Positions 13,456 through 24,292 of a stretch of 64,000 nt of DNA are shown here, one piece after another (position 1 is the stretch's first letter; every line of letters begins with the position of its first letter). The translations under genes were made by a program, and so were the position numbers. The notes under the pieces are model-generated. The model was not told where the DNA came from and ran no database searches. It saw only the letters and a program-made list of their open reading frames with translations. This DNA comes from Coregonus clupeaformis (lineage: Eukaryota > Chordata > Actinopteri > Salmoniformes > Salmonidae): assembly GCF_020615455.1 (NCBI RefSeq), contig NW_025533680.1, forward strand, positions 260,001 to 324,000. The letters are read 5' to 3'.

Positions 13456-14482
13456 TGATGTAACTGATACTGAATATGTAATGCAAATATAAAAAATGTA
13501 ATGTAAATGAAAATAATAAATAGTTGAATGATTATAAACATGGTCATTTGTCTATTAATGTCTGCAATGCAGTGAAGAAAACGACATGACAACAATAAAT
13601 GTGTGATGTAACTGGCCCCTCTAACAGTACAACTGGCCCCAGCCTGGCCCCTCCCACTGGGAATGTTCTAGAACCACCACTGCTGCTACGGCTACATTGG
13701 CCCAGTTATTGTTGAATAATAATGAAGCTAGGTCAATTCAATTCAAATAATATAGCTAGTAACTTCAAAATACTTACAGCTGAAATACACTGCCGTTTTC
13801 TTTGTGAACATGGTGAGATGGAGGAAGCAGCATCCACATGTAGTGTTGTGGGGGAGGGGACAAGTTTCCCAAATAGACACTGGCTTTGGATCAGGTTTAA
13901 ATTCCCCGCACTAATGATCCTTGTTAGGTTTGGGGGAGGGGGAAGCTGATCCTAGATCTGTATCTAGGGGGAAACTTCACCCCAGCAAAGAGAGATGGGG
14001 AAGAGGAGGAGAGAGAGCGTTGCTCTCAGGATTGACAGATCATGTACAACATCTACCAGCAGGAAATAGGTGTCAGAATATAATATCGGACCTTCAGCAG
14101 TTCTAATGTCTTCATTTGCTCCATTTCATTAGTCTTGTTGATTGATTGCTGATATCTACTTTCACAGGTGAGATGGTGTTGATGAAGAGCATCCATCCGT
14201 TTTAGTAACGCATTAATAGTAATGCATTCATAGACATATAGTTGATACTGGTGGTCCTACCCATCCCCCACTTCACTCCATTAACCCTACACTTGCTGCT
14301 CACATGGTGGTTTGTCTCAATGTATCTGACTTTAGGTCAGTTTTAAGGTTCAGAAGGTAAAGATTGTGTTTGGCTGTGTCAGGAGCACTAGTGGTAGTGC
14401 TGCCGCTCCCAGATCACACATTGACCTATATAAGTATATACTGTAGCAAGCTGAACCCAACACCTACCAATTACCACCTTCT

Positions 14483-14554
14483 GATCTCTTGGTGTAATGG
14501 ATAAGCTGTTGGCTTGATAGTCGCTGGACCCGGGTTCGAGTCCCGTTTGGAGCT
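14483..14554 (+). other. tRNA-like sequence in the 5' LTR (copy A)
   Basis: A 72-nt stretch of tRNA length with an A-box-like TGGTGTAATGG and a good B box, GGGTTCGAGTCC, within a T arm. The acceptor and D arms pair poorly and the anticodon arm is not convincing, so I do not assign an amino acid. It is best read as a tRNA-derived RNA polymerase III promoter-like module, not a working tRNA gene. A diverged version lies in the 3' LTR. Confidence 0.55.
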
Positions 14555-14747
14555 ATCCCTTAATTCGTTACATTGGTGTCAGAAGTGGGATAGTGCCTGT
14601 GAGGCCATCAAAGAGGCATGTACACGTGAGAGACTTGCTATAAAGAAGTGTGGGGGCATGCTTTCCCCAAGGAAGGGGGTAATGTAGCGACCTTAATCCA
14701 ACACCTAGCCACATCATCGAGAGGTTCGGACCTCTTGGCGTAGCGCT

Positions 14748-15183
14748 TGTTGGGTTCTGACTTCTAAACATGAAATAGACTTATTCATGTCACTGAGGGA
14801 GAGAGGGGAATGTATAACGTTTCCATTCTGTCAGGATATGTTATTGTTAGTCATCAGGGATCCTATTGGAGGAGAAGAGACACAGTCTGGTACAAGTCAA
14901 CATGACAGCCTTGAGTTGGGGAGGAGTGAGCAATTTGGGCAGAGGTCAGGTTAGATGAAGTGAGGAAGAACATATATCACTAATATTCTGGATAGCAACA
15001 GAGGTGTATTGGCTGTTCAGATGTGGAAGGAGGGGTCTCAGCATAGGAGAAAGGGTTAAATAGCAGTGCTTGTGTGAATGTGTTCTTTGTCTTATGCAGC
15101 TGTATGATCCAATGGGTGAATAAACTTGGTTTGAGCTTTACTAAACGTCCCTGAGTTTTACTAGGTTCATTTAGAACCTAACA
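14748..15183 (+). mobile_element. solo LTR nested in the TRIM 3' LTR (copy A)
   Basis: A 436-bp insertion starting TGTTGGGTTCT and ending AGAACCTAACA (inverted ends, 10 of 11 matching). It is flanked by the 4-bp target duplication CGCT (14744-14747 and 15184-15187). It carries a TATA-like GGTTAAATA and an AATAAA poly(A) signal (GTGAATAAACTTGG). Removing it restores a continuous TRIM 3' LTR with its tRNA-like module. Confidence 0.85.
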
Positions 15184-15661
15184 CGCTTAAGGTGTTGGCT
15201 TGACAGTTGATGGACCCAGGTTCAAAACCCGTTTGGGGCTACCCCCTGAATTCACTACAATATATTTGTTTGCCTACGGGCAGGGAGACCCGGATTTGAG
15301 ACGAAAGGGGCATTACACCGTTGCTGTTTGCAAAAAAACACTACACTGGTGGAATCAGTGGAATGGTGCCTTGGGAGAGGTGTGCACATTTCATGGGCGG
15401 GATCTGTACCCAGGTGTCCCATGGGAAAAAACAGTGTCTTGACCATTAGACCAAGAGGTAATGCCCTCTTGACCTGAGGGTGACACTGATTTTGAAGTTG
15501 AAGGCAGGACTACCTCATTACCAGATCATGAGACAGACTCATGTTTTCTACACACATGGGATAGTGTAAAAGGAAATTTGCCTAGGAAGCAATGAAATAA
15601 TAGAATTATGAAATAGGCTGAATCAAAATTGTGTTTACATATGTTTAAGACTCACACTTAC

Positions 15662-15932
15662 CTCAGCCTGTTTCTTCCACTTCATGATCTGGGTATCATT
15701 GCCGACCCTCAACCTGTTAACATGTCCTCTTGTGGCATCAGAACATAGGCAGATGGCCATGGAGTTAAGAGTGAAGAATATCTTCTCACAGCATCCTCCC
15801 CTCCACAGCTCCATCTCCAGGCATGTTGGTACAAACTTCATTTTATTTTGCCTGCTGGTGAACAAGGCCATTGACAGCACCATCCATGTCCCTCTGTCAA
15901 GGAGGTCCTGCTTCTTACGTTGAAAGTCGTCT
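15662..15932 (-). pseudogene. unknown gene, third visible exon
   Basis: Minus-strand exon bounded by a pyrimidine-rich acceptor (CTCCTCTTTTCAG) and a donor (GAG|GTAAGT). In the frame with no stops it reads RDDFQRKKQDLLDRGTWMVL, then KMKFVPTCLEMELWRGGCCE and IFFTLNSMAICLCSDATRGH. I do not recognise the family. The entry phase fits the exon at 16,143-16,324 only after that exon has changed frame. No later exon was found; the 3' side runs into the duplicated TRIM segment. Confidence 0.5.
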
Positions 15933-16142
15933 CTGAAAAGAGGAGACATTAGAAGGTTTCTTCTCTTAGTTTTGTCTTTTGTCTCGGACAAGGCTTACAT
16001 GTCAGAGGCGTACTTACTTTACTAATTGACTTGTAGAAACGGTACAACTATATACAACATGTCAATTGTGAAATGATTGATATTGGACATCTAGTGTGAA
16101 CATGATATTGGGTTAATCCTCACATTGTGGTGATTTCTCTAC

Positions 16143-16324
16143 CTTTGATGAGGTCTACTTTGAGGTTTCTGGGCTGGGGAAGGGTTGCCCTCTAACAGGG
16201 GGTCATCAAAGGTGCCTTCTCCTCTGCCCACGCCAGAGTCTCACTCCAGGAAAAGGTCTGAAAGACCTCTGTCTCCACCGGTTGGGACAAGAGACCATCT
16301 TTTTCCTGCACTAACTCCTTTTCT
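16143..16324 (-). pseudogene. unknown gene, second visible exon with frameshift
   Basis: Acceptor TACTTTCAG and donor AAAG|GTAGAG on the minus strand. The entry frame, continuous with the upstream repeat exon, reads REKELVQEKDGLLSQPVETE but reaches a stop near the 3' end. The exit frame that joins the next exon reads GEGTFDDPLLEGNPSPAQK, with a TGA upstream. At 182 bp the exon is one base short of the phase-preserving 183, which points to a 1-nt deletion. Confidence 0.45.
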
Positions 16325-16448
16325 CTGAAAGTACATAGAAATCACACAAACCTATGATCCTACATTGTAGATATATGGTATGGCATATCAACTGAATTAT
16401 AATCTCAAATCTAAAAAACAATCACTCTTATCACATACTTCTACTACC

Positions 16449-17183
16449 TTACCTCTTGATGATGTCCTCTTTGTACTTCTTCACGTGTGACCTCATAAAC
16501 AAAGCATGGAGGTATTGATGGAAATCCAGGTAATATCTGGCCCTGGCAAGGGGACCAGACCCATAGACTGGAGGTGTCCTCTTCACCTCGGGGACAGTGG
16601 ACTTTGTTGGTGTTCCAGCCAATCTCACCTTCTTCACCTTAGCTGGTGTAACAGCCAATCTCACCTTCTTCACCTTAGCTGGTGTAACAGCCAATCTCAC
16701 CTTCTTCACCTTAGCTGGTGTTCCAGCCAATCTCACCTTCTTCACCATAGCTGGTGTAACAGCCAATCTCACCTTTTTCACCGTAGCTGGTGTAACAGCC
16801 AATCTCACCTTCTTCACCTTAGCTGGTGTAACAGCCAATCTCACCTTCTTCACCTTAGCTGGTGTAACAGCCAATCTCACCTTCTTCACCGTAGCTGGTG
16901 TAACAGCCAATCTCACCTTCTTCACCTTTGCTGGTGTAACAGCCAATCTCACCTTCTTCACCTTAGCTGGTGTAACAGCCAATCTCACCTTCTTCACCTT
17001 AGCTGGTGTAACAGCCAATCTCACCTTCTTCTCCTTAGCTGGTGTAACAGCCAATGTCCTCTTCTTACCCTTCTTCTGGGTCTTGGTTCTTAGTGTGGCC
17101 ATGCAAGGCCGGCACAGAAATGAGGTTTTAGATGGAGACACAGGATACGGTGGTCTGGCAGTAGGAGGACTGGTCAGGGACAA
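16449..17183 (-). pseudogene. unknown gene, exon with thirteen 12-residue repeats
   Basis: A minus-strand open frame of about 240 codons. It has a Pro/Ser-rich start with FLCRPCMATLRTKTQKKGKK, then thirteen copies of VRLAVTPAKVKK (variants ATVKK, AMVKK, AGTPAK), then PPVYGSGPLARARYYLDFHQ and SHVKKYKEDIIKR. It ends at a good donor (AAGAG|GTAAGG). The basic Lys/Ala/Pro/Val repeat recalls histone H1-like or nucleolar tails, but no family is recognised. The true start is unclear: the first ATG is at 17,102 and an acceptor-like CTGACCAG lies near 17,170. It may be a gene whose only break is in the next exon. Confidence 0.5.
16600..17070. repeat. 36-bp minisatellite, 13 copies, coding
   Basis: Plus-strand unit TTAGCTGGTGTAACAGCCAA followed by TCTCACCTTCTTCACC. 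It is the DNA level of the 12-residue protein repeat on the minus strand. The plus strand is also open (ANLTFFTLAGVT), which is a by-product of a unit divisible by three. Confidence 0.93.
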
Positions 17184-17307
17184 AACACTTGTCCTATTGT
17201 ACCCTCCTCTGCCTTTAACTCATTCTAAACTACAACCTACATATTGATTCTCAGACATATTGTCCTCACAACTGTCTGTCTCTCCCTATCTCTCAATACT
17301 GTATGTA

Positions 17308-17310
<3 letters not shown>

Positions 17311-17356
<46 letters not shown>
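17311..17356. repeat. (TG)n microsatellite
   Basis: A TATG/TG run followed by AT-rich DNA. Confidence 0.95.
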
Positions 17357-17357
<1 letters not shown>

Positions 17358-19015
17358 TATATAGTAAATGCTATATATCTATTATATGGTTATATATTGA
17401 TAATTATATATTATATTTATATAAATGACGGTAGTGTGTATATATATATATATAAATATAATGTGTAAAACTAGCAGTGTGAATGTTAAAACAATAAATG
17501 TTATAGAATAAGAGTTTACTGAAAATAATAAGTAATTTAGTGAATAATGGAACAAATGTAGTGAATGTGTCTGTTTGTAAATGAAACCTAGGCTATACAA
17601 TTATTGTAATATGTAAAATAAACATATCTTTCTATGATTTATCTTTCCTGGTTGTTATTTCTCAGTGTCTCTGGACAGAAAATGTGCCAAGTCAATAAAG
17701 TTATGCGCCCAATTTTGTGTTTACTGATGCCTGTAATGATCTGCAAAATGTTGATTGGTTGACAGCCCATCTGTAGATTGTGTGATTTGATTGGACAACG
17801 AGTATTTGGAGCCCTTGGTCTAAGTCATTGGATATTCAAATGACACAGTTGCAAAAAAAAGGAGCAAAAAGTCGGTGGTTGAATTTCATTAACGTTTAAT
17901 GAAAAAGTATGGATTTCAGCAAAAAAAGAAAGACACGCAACTACAGAGGACAAACATTTTATGATTCATAATTTTTTGAAGTATTGACCTTGGGAGAATA
18001 CATAGCCTTTTTAGTGTTTTTCAAAATTGTTATTACACGACAAGTTCAAGCCAATTTTGTCTGCATTTTCAAATGATATATACTTATGTCTTATGCCTTA
18101 ATTGTAGTAGCGTAACTGTGTTGTGAGATCTTAACTAGAACAATAAGAAACTATTACTGGATATAGTCAATGGGATAGTTGTTGTCATGGTAGACTTTTA
18201 AAACTAATTATGTGGCTGGCCACCCCTTTACAACTCGGAAGGCATGGTTTTGCAGATAAATGAGTAAAAGTGAACTACACTCTTAAAAGAAAAGCTTCCT
18301 GTAGGATCCTTTAGGATAATATAAGGTTAAAAAATATACCTTAAGATTAATTTCCAAGCCTATACTCTGCCATCAGCTCGTTGTTGAACCATTGAAGACT
18401 TCAGGGGTTCTTTGAAGAAGCCTTTTCAAAAGAGGGGTTCGTTTTGGAACCAGCAGCGCCCTCGTGAGTAAAGGGCGCTCGAGCGTAGAATTCAAATTGA
18501 GACCGTTGGTCAAAAGACAACTGGAAGCGGAAGCGCGCGGATGGTTGGAGAGACGCGACCAATAAGAGATGACTTGCATCGGATTGACGTGAAAGGTGAG
18601 TGTGTGAGTGAACCTTAGCTATTCGCTAGCTAAGATAATAATTCATCAAACTACTATCAAATAACTTAAAAACAATATATCATGTAATGTACTCTTGATT
18701 TTTCATTAGCTAGCCAAGCTACATAGCCTGTAATGTTAGCTGGTAATTGTTGTATAAATGTTGGTACGTTTTAGCTAACGTCAGCTACAGTAGCTAGCTA
18801 GTTAAAGTTACTGTAACGTTAGCTAACTTTAGCTAGCTAGACTCAATATTGAGAAATTGTAGTCATTTAAACCCATGATATACTTTCTCACCATCTCCTT
18901 CCATCCTCCTCCCTTTAGTACCTGGCTTATCCTGCCCCTGTCCAGTTAAGTGGTGGAGAGTTTGGGAGCTGTGAGCTCTGATAGAGAAATGTATCAACCA
19001 CCACGAACAGGTAAG
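17357..19015. other. non-coding DNA with a MITE-like patch
   Basis: No gene is seen. About 18,280-18,470 has an 'acactcttaaaagaaaag' end and a GGGGTTCTTTGAAG stretch, like the small DNA transposons that start ACACTNAGAAAAGAGGGTTC. About 18,700-18,850 is rich in AGCTAGCTAG. Confidence 0.4.
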
Positions 19016-19032
19016 ACACACACACCCACACA

Positions 19033-19081
<49 letters not shown>
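19016..19081. repeat. (CA)n microsatellite
   Basis: CA dinucleotides with ACACCC interruptions at the left end. Confidence 0.95.
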
Positions 19082-19082
<1 letters not shown>

Positions 19083-20149
19083 TGACCCAATGTAGATTAT
19101 GTTCGACTTGACAAAAAGAAGAATACATAAAACAAATCAGATTAGTTAGATGCATTTGATATTGAATACTCATGTTGTTTATGTTGTGTTTGTGTCTAAT
19201 TGATGTCTTTCAGGTTGGTGTATTGGGGCGGATTGTTCTGTCCTCTGTATTTCAGACCAAAGCAAGACCATGTTTAAAGCTCACTATGGATCTACTAACA
19301 GGTTAGCCTCTATAAAGTCTTTGGATGTATTTACAGTGTGATTATAGTGTGTTCTGTGTTACTCCTTTGTCAATCCAATACTAACTGAATAGTGAATGAA
19401 TGTATTTACAGTGAATCAATCAATCAATACAGTTTGATTATTGTGTGTTTTATGTCATTCCTTCATCTTTTCCAACACTAACTGAATGGTGAATGAATGT
19501 ATTTGCAGTCAATCAATCAATCAATACAGTCTTTGAACAAAATTCAACTCCAGTTGAAGAACTGGGACAAGCTATAAATCTCATTGTGGGGTAGGCCACA
19601 TGTTATGAAGATGGTTAAAGCTCCTAAACGGAATTACGTCATCAGCATGTTTCCACTGTCCATACCTGCCTACACCTTTAACACCATAGACAAAATGATT
19701 CATTTGGACTATTAAAAGGGCCAGGATGAACCAAGCTAGATTACAGGTAAAGACTTAGAAGGGAGGATTAAAGCTCCCTAACATGTAATTATAGCAAGAA
19801 GCCTTTATAACCGCCCAAATAGACTCTCTTTATTGAGAACTCTAATAGGCCAATTTGGGTTGACATGGAAGAAGAACTTAATGCCCCATTTGGAGCATCA
19901 TATTATCTGAGTCTACACTTAAATGTGGGACTGCAGAATCCCATAATGTCCCATAATAAGAAATATGGCGTCAGATAAATAAGAGACAGACATCTTCACC
20001 TTTCCTGACAAGCTCTGCTTCTTTATGGAACAACCATAAATACAAATTAGGAGGAAAGGTGGTTGTCTGGAAAGAGTGGGATAGGTTTTGTTTTAGCCTC
20101 AACACTAATACATTTCACTTTTTGCGCTATGTGTCAACTTTTATTTGAG
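19082..20149. other. non-coding, small local duplication
   Basis: A segment of about 114 bp around GTGAATGAATGTATTTACAG and AATCAATCAATCAATACAGT is present twice (about 19,385-19,430 and 19,490-19,530, with the DNA between). Otherwise nothing is recognised. Confidence 0.45.
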
Positions 20150-20235
20150 TGTGGCTGTGGAAGACTGGTCCCTTGATGATGTCTGCAAGTGGCTGAGTAC
20201 CAATGATCTCCATGATTCCATCCCATCATTCCAAG
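20150..20235 (+). pseudogene. SAM-domain exon fragment
   Basis: An 86-bp exon-like stretch between an acceptor (TTTATTTGAG) and a donor (CAAG|GTTCAC) reads VAVEDWSLDDVCKWLSTNDL and ends SIPSFQ. That is the start of a sterile alpha motif domain, a protein-interaction module. Only the first helices are present. It may belong to the zinc-finger remnant just downstream. Confidence 0.5.
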
Positions 20236-20255
20236 GTTCACAATCTTTCTGAAGA

Positions 20256-20820
20256 ATGCCAACTCTATTAAATTGTCCACTTTGCAACGAGCATACTTTC
20301 TCTGTGTCCAGACGACTCACACATATTGGCCTCTATCACCAGCATGAACCACGTTGTCTAATTACCTGTGGACTTATTGGGTGTGGGAAAACAAATAGAT
20401 GTTTCAGCGCCTATCGGTCACACATTTACCAAAACCACAGAGCTTTTAAGCACCAAGTTAGATGAGAATTGCCCTCATGATGAATTTGAGACTGGGACTG
20501 ATCCCATTGAAGATGACATGAGTGATGTAGAGAGTCTGCCAGAGGCTGAATATGTTCAAGCCACAGAGATCAACACTGAGCAGCTAATTGAAGGTCTCAA
20601 AATCAATATCTGTCTTTTAATTTTGAAAATCAGGAATCAGCATCCCAGCTACGGTACAGAATAGCATTGTTGAGGACCTCAGAACCATTTTTGATGCATT
20701 TATGACACACTACAGTGATCCCCTCAGGTTTCATCTTACAAATAAGCAAATACATGTGGATGAAGATGGGACTTGCTTAACAACTCTGCAGTATTTGAGG
20801 AATGCATTAGATGCATAAGC
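20256..20820 (+). pseudogene. C2H2 zinc-finger gene remnant
   Basis: An ATG opens a 69-codon frame with two C2H2-type fingers: CPLCNEHTFSVSRRLTHIGLY ending in a histidine pair, and CGLIGC followed by CFSAYRSHIYQNH. A stop follows at 20,465. In another frame the text continues with an acidic stretch (SDVESLPEAEYVQATEINTE, to about 20,590). After another shift comes VEDLRTIFDAFMTHYSDPLR, to about 20,790. At least two frameshifts make it a decayed copy. I do not recognise the parent gene. Confidence 0.5.
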
Positions 20821-20929
20821 TCTGAGTGGATGCTGGAGCATTACCGTGTGAAAGAATTGGGCATGGTCCGGCCAATTGAAGTACCACTGAGCAACAAAGA
20901 AGGTTATGCAACAAGGTGATTTCAATACA

Positions 20930-22594
20930 GCTACATAGTCCCCAGGGTATATGAATATAAAGAGACATGAGACAAAACAATCATAATGAATAAGATTACA
21001 TGGACAGGGGGACCTGATCCTGGGTCAGCACTCCTCCTCTGGGACACTTCCCAGGAGTCACCAGGACCAAGAAACCGAACACTTCCTGTTGTAAAGTCTA
21101 GTTACAGCAGGGGTTTACTGCCATCTAGTGGAATATACCAATACAACACTTTATTATCAGGGTGTGGAGACGGTTGAGCTGAAACAGAAAGTAAAGTTGT
21201 TCTTTTGTACAGGATCCATTTTGAGACGACAGAGCAGAAAACACTATATGGAGAGAACAAAAAAATAAAGTGAGTATTTCTAAGTATTTCTGAACAATCA
21301 TCTATTTTAAAGGACAGAGTATGTGAGTGAATACCTGGAATGCGATATTACTAGTTAGTAGAACTGCCACTTGAGCTGAGTTGCTGACAGACAGCAGTTT
21401 TCAAAGTGGAAACTAATCAGTAGGCCTACATGTTATTTAGATTGTCATTAAGGAGACACCTTTTTTACAACCCTTTTTCCATAAAACATATTAACGCTGT
21501 AGAACTGATGCGCATCAAGAAATAAGGTGACAAACCACAGGAAAACTACTTTAGGCACTCTAGAGCACGTTAGATACATTCTGTCGGAGGTGGTTTAAAC
21601 TGCATTCTAATGTCGACTTTGCTTATGGAAAACCATATCATGCGAAGGTTTTTACACATGCTCAGTTGTTGGGTCTCTCGAGTGGAAATTTGAAATGAAA
21701 GTTATGGAACTTCCTCATGTGCTTCTGTTATGAGAAAAACTCCACAATGAAACTGACATTAAATGTGGAGAATGATAGATCTGTTGACCATCAAGTAGCC
21801 TATTCATTGTTATGCCTGTCTAGGCTACTGTAGTCTACTGTTTTATACTATAAATATGTTGAAATGACTGGAGTCGTTGCAAATCATTTTGTGCCACTTG
21901 TGTAGCCAACCTGGAGCTGGTAAACAGATGTAATAAATAGCCTTTAACTTCAGTTTATTGTTGTTGTAGCCTTGTGTTATTATGCAATTAATAATGGCCG
22001 TGTTTAGTTAATTCAATTGGAAGTTAAATTGTCACCATGGTCACAGTTCTATCTCAATTGCTGATCAGATGTTAGAATGCATTAGATTGAAGGTAACAGT
22101 CAGATTAGGCTACAGGTAAACAAAATAACCTGGCTGTTGTTGACAAGCATGGACCTATTCAGTTCATATCCATATTATTATTTGATTCATTGATTGTAGC
22201 CTATTCCAGCAGGCTACTGGGCAACAGAAGCACTTCCTACCTCAACATCATCTTGCTATTCATGTTAAATAAATGAATCTGTCAATTTGAACTAAGCAAG
22301 CTGCTAAATCATTCAGCTTACATCTTGCCTACATCTTGCCCAGGCTACTGGAGGCTGTCTGAAATAAGATGTAGGCCTATCAGGGGCTATGTTTTGGCCT
22401 AGTTTTCAGGCCTGGTGGGTTTGGTGGAGTCATTGGGCTCGAAAAAGTCATTGCATTAAATCACCCGACTGTTTGGATGTGTCTGTTACTTAATGTTTTA
22501 TTTCTGAGAGATAATGAATAAAAGAGAACAATGGACATTCAATAATTAGTTGTCACTGTGTTCACCACAACCAACATGCTGCATCTCTGTTTAG
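20930..22594. other. upstream region of the NLR gene, no coding
   Basis: AT-rich, no domain found on either strand. Untranslated 5' exons of the NLR gene could lie here (for example before the donor-like AATAAAGTGAGTAT near 21,268), but I cannot support one. Confidence 0.4.
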
Positions 22595-22828
22595 GGGTCA
22601 GTGGTCTAAAATGAGTCTCTCTGGGGAGAGAGAGGAGGGGGTCCCTGCCTCTAAAATGAGTCTCTCTGGGGAGAGAGAGGAGGGGGGCCCTGCCTCTAAA
22701 ATGAGTCTGTCTGGGGAGAGAGAGGAGGGGGGCCCTGCCTCTAAAATGAGTCTCTCTGGGGAGAGAGAGGAGGGGGGCCCTGCCTCTAAAATGAGTCTCT
22801 CTGAGGGACATGACACCAAAACTAAGAG
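22595..22828 (+). CDS. NLR gene exon 1: N-terminal 15-residue repeats
   Basis: The acceptor TCTCTGTTTAG is followed by 16 untranslated bases, an ATG at 22,611, and four tandem copies of MSLSGEREEGGPASK (45 bp each). A shorter last unit MSLSEGHDTKTKR ends at donor AAGAG|GTGAGC in phase 2. Repeats of this type open many fish NLRC3-like proteins. Codon phase continues correctly into the next exon. Their function is unknown; they are low-complexity and probably disordered. Confidence 0.8.
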
Positions 22829-23468
22829 GTGAGCTGACAATATTGTTTAAGAATTTTTATTCCAAAGCGCTATATACAAAAAAATAATAATACATTTGTG
22901 TTTTTTCATCAGAAATGATTACTAATGGGTACCTTCAGAAATGATTACTAATGGGTACCTTCAATATAACTGTTCTAGATTTTAGATGTGTATGAAAATG
23001 TTTTTTTTTTCCAAAACGCTTTATATCCATGGTTTAGCTGGAATGTAATGTTCGTATCCTGTATGTTTGACTGTGATACGTGGTTGTCTCACCTAGCTAC
23101 CTAGCTATGAATGCATTTACAGATGCCATATCTTAATTTGATCCAGTTTCTCACAGCAGGAACATAATCCTGCAGCAACAGCAAATGTGCATTTTTATGG
23201 GGATTATAATTAAGGGGCATTTTTTGTAAGGGCTGATCCATTTTTCATTAGGGCAAATCAAGTCCGAAACTTGAAGTGGAAATTACCCACTTTAGAAGCC
23301 TTTATAAAGCCTTGTAGTGGTTTAATAATTTCTTTAAACAATAAAAGCTAATTTACCAACATTTCTGAAAATGGATATATAGCGTTTTGGAATGAAACTC
23401 TTCTTATGTTCCCCCATCTGAGCTCAGAGTAGATGAGAGACGTAATGTTTGTCTCTGTTGTGTTGAAG
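22829..23468. other. NLR intron 1
   Basis: AT-rich intron DNA with GT and AG ends. Contains a 26-bp direct repeat near 22,912-22,965 (GAAATGATTACTAATGGGTA). Confidence 0.6.
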
Positions 23469-23585
23469 CCCAATCAAGCAGGAGAGACCAGCCTCCCCTG
23501 TACCCAGCTGTGTGTCCATGAGGAGTGACAAGTCTATGGGTCTTCCTATATTCTTCAGAGAGGTAGACTTTTCTACTGAACAAAG
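23469..23585 (+). CDS. NLR gene exon 2: short Ser-rich exon
   Basis: A 117-bp exon, phase 2 in and out, between GTTGAAG and CAAAG|GTAAGA. It reads SPIKQERPASPVPSCVSMRS, then DKSMGLPIFFREVDFSTEQR. The SCVSM(K/R)SD core is the hallmark of the short N-terminal exons of fish NLRC3-like receptors, usually found in several copies. Symmetric phase lets such exons be duplicated or skipped without breaking the frame, and two more related exons follow 11 kb downstream. Confidence 0.82.
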
Positions 23586-23882
23586 GTAAGAAGAACTCAT
23601 GGTTCATAGTCAGTGAGTTAAACAACACTGTCTCTAATCATTTCTCGTCTCCCATTTCACCATTTATTTTGGTTGTTTTCATAATCCATAGGCTAATCCT
23701 TTTTTCCATTTTCATAGTCCTGAAACAATATTAAACACACACAACATTCGCTTTGTGTGAGTGTGTGTGCACTCCCTGGATAAGGAGATGTAATCTCTAT
23801 CCTGATTGCCTAGTCACTTTTACCCCTACCTACATATTACCTCAACTACCTGGTACCCCTGCACAATTTTTATTTTATTTGA
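23586..23882. other. NLR intron between exon 2 and the LINE
   Basis: Non-coding; nothing recognised. Confidence 0.5.
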
Positions 23883-24292
23883 TTTCACCTTTATTTAACC
23901 AGGTAAGCCAGTTGAGAACAAGTTCTCATTTACAACTGCGACCTGGCCAAGATAAAGCAAAGCAGTGCGATAAAAACAACAACACAGAGTTACATATGGG
24001 GTAAACAAAACGTACAGTCAATAACACAATAGAAAATCTATATACAGTGTGTGCAAATGTAGTAAGTTATGGAGGTAAGGCAATAAATAGGCCATAGTGC
24101 AAAATAATTACAATTTAGTATTAACACTGGAGTGATAGATGTGCAGAAGATGATGTGCAAATAGAGATACTGGGGTGCAAATTAGCAAAATAATTAACAA
24201 TATGGGGATGAGGTAGTTGGGTGGGCTAATTTCAGATGGGCTGTGTACAGGTGCAGTGATCGGTAAGCTGCTCTGACAACTGATGCTTAAAG

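Larger units (their letters stand above)
14442..15259 (+). mobile_element. TRIM-like miniature LTR retrotransposon with tRNA-like LTRs
   Basis: The 5' LTR (14442-14572, 131 bp) starts TGTAGC and ends TTACA. One base later comes TGGTGTCAGAAGTGGGAT (14574-14591), a primer-binding site complementary to the 3' end of a leucine tRNA including CCA. Only about 80 bp of non-coding interior follows, then the polypurine tract AAGGAAGGGGGTAA (14669-14682). The 3' LTR (14683-14747 plus 15188-15259, 137 bp) starts TGTAGCGACC and ends CACTACA; it is split by a solo LTR. The two LTRs are similar but diverged, so the element is old. Direct repeats flanking the element are not clean (TATAC/ATATA). No protein is encoded, so it would need an autonomous partner. 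Confidence 0.72.
13711..15515. repeat. 1.8-kb duplicated segment, copy A
   Basis: From GTTGAATAATAATGAAGCTA to GGCAGGACTACCT this segment matches 55,535-57,338 almost base for base (scattered substitutions and 1-bp indels). Both copies contain the same TRIM-like element and the same nested solo LTR with the same target duplication. They therefore arose by duplication of the composite, not by two insertions. The first 730 bases are unidentified non-coding DNA. Confidence 0.95.

Noticed and set aside
14483..14554. A functional nuclear tRNA gene
   Set aside because: Acceptor, D and anticodon arms pair poorly, there is no terminator run of T right after it, and it lies within an LTR.
16506..17247. 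Plus-strand frames with ANLTFFTLAGVT or CNSQSHLLHLSW repeats
   Set aside because: The minus strand has splice sites and non-repeat flanks that look coding; the plus frames end without context.
22539..22840. Minus-strand frames with ETHFRGRAPLLSLPR repeats
   Set aside because: Antisense of NLR exon 1, whose plus strand has ATG, splice sites and phase continuity.
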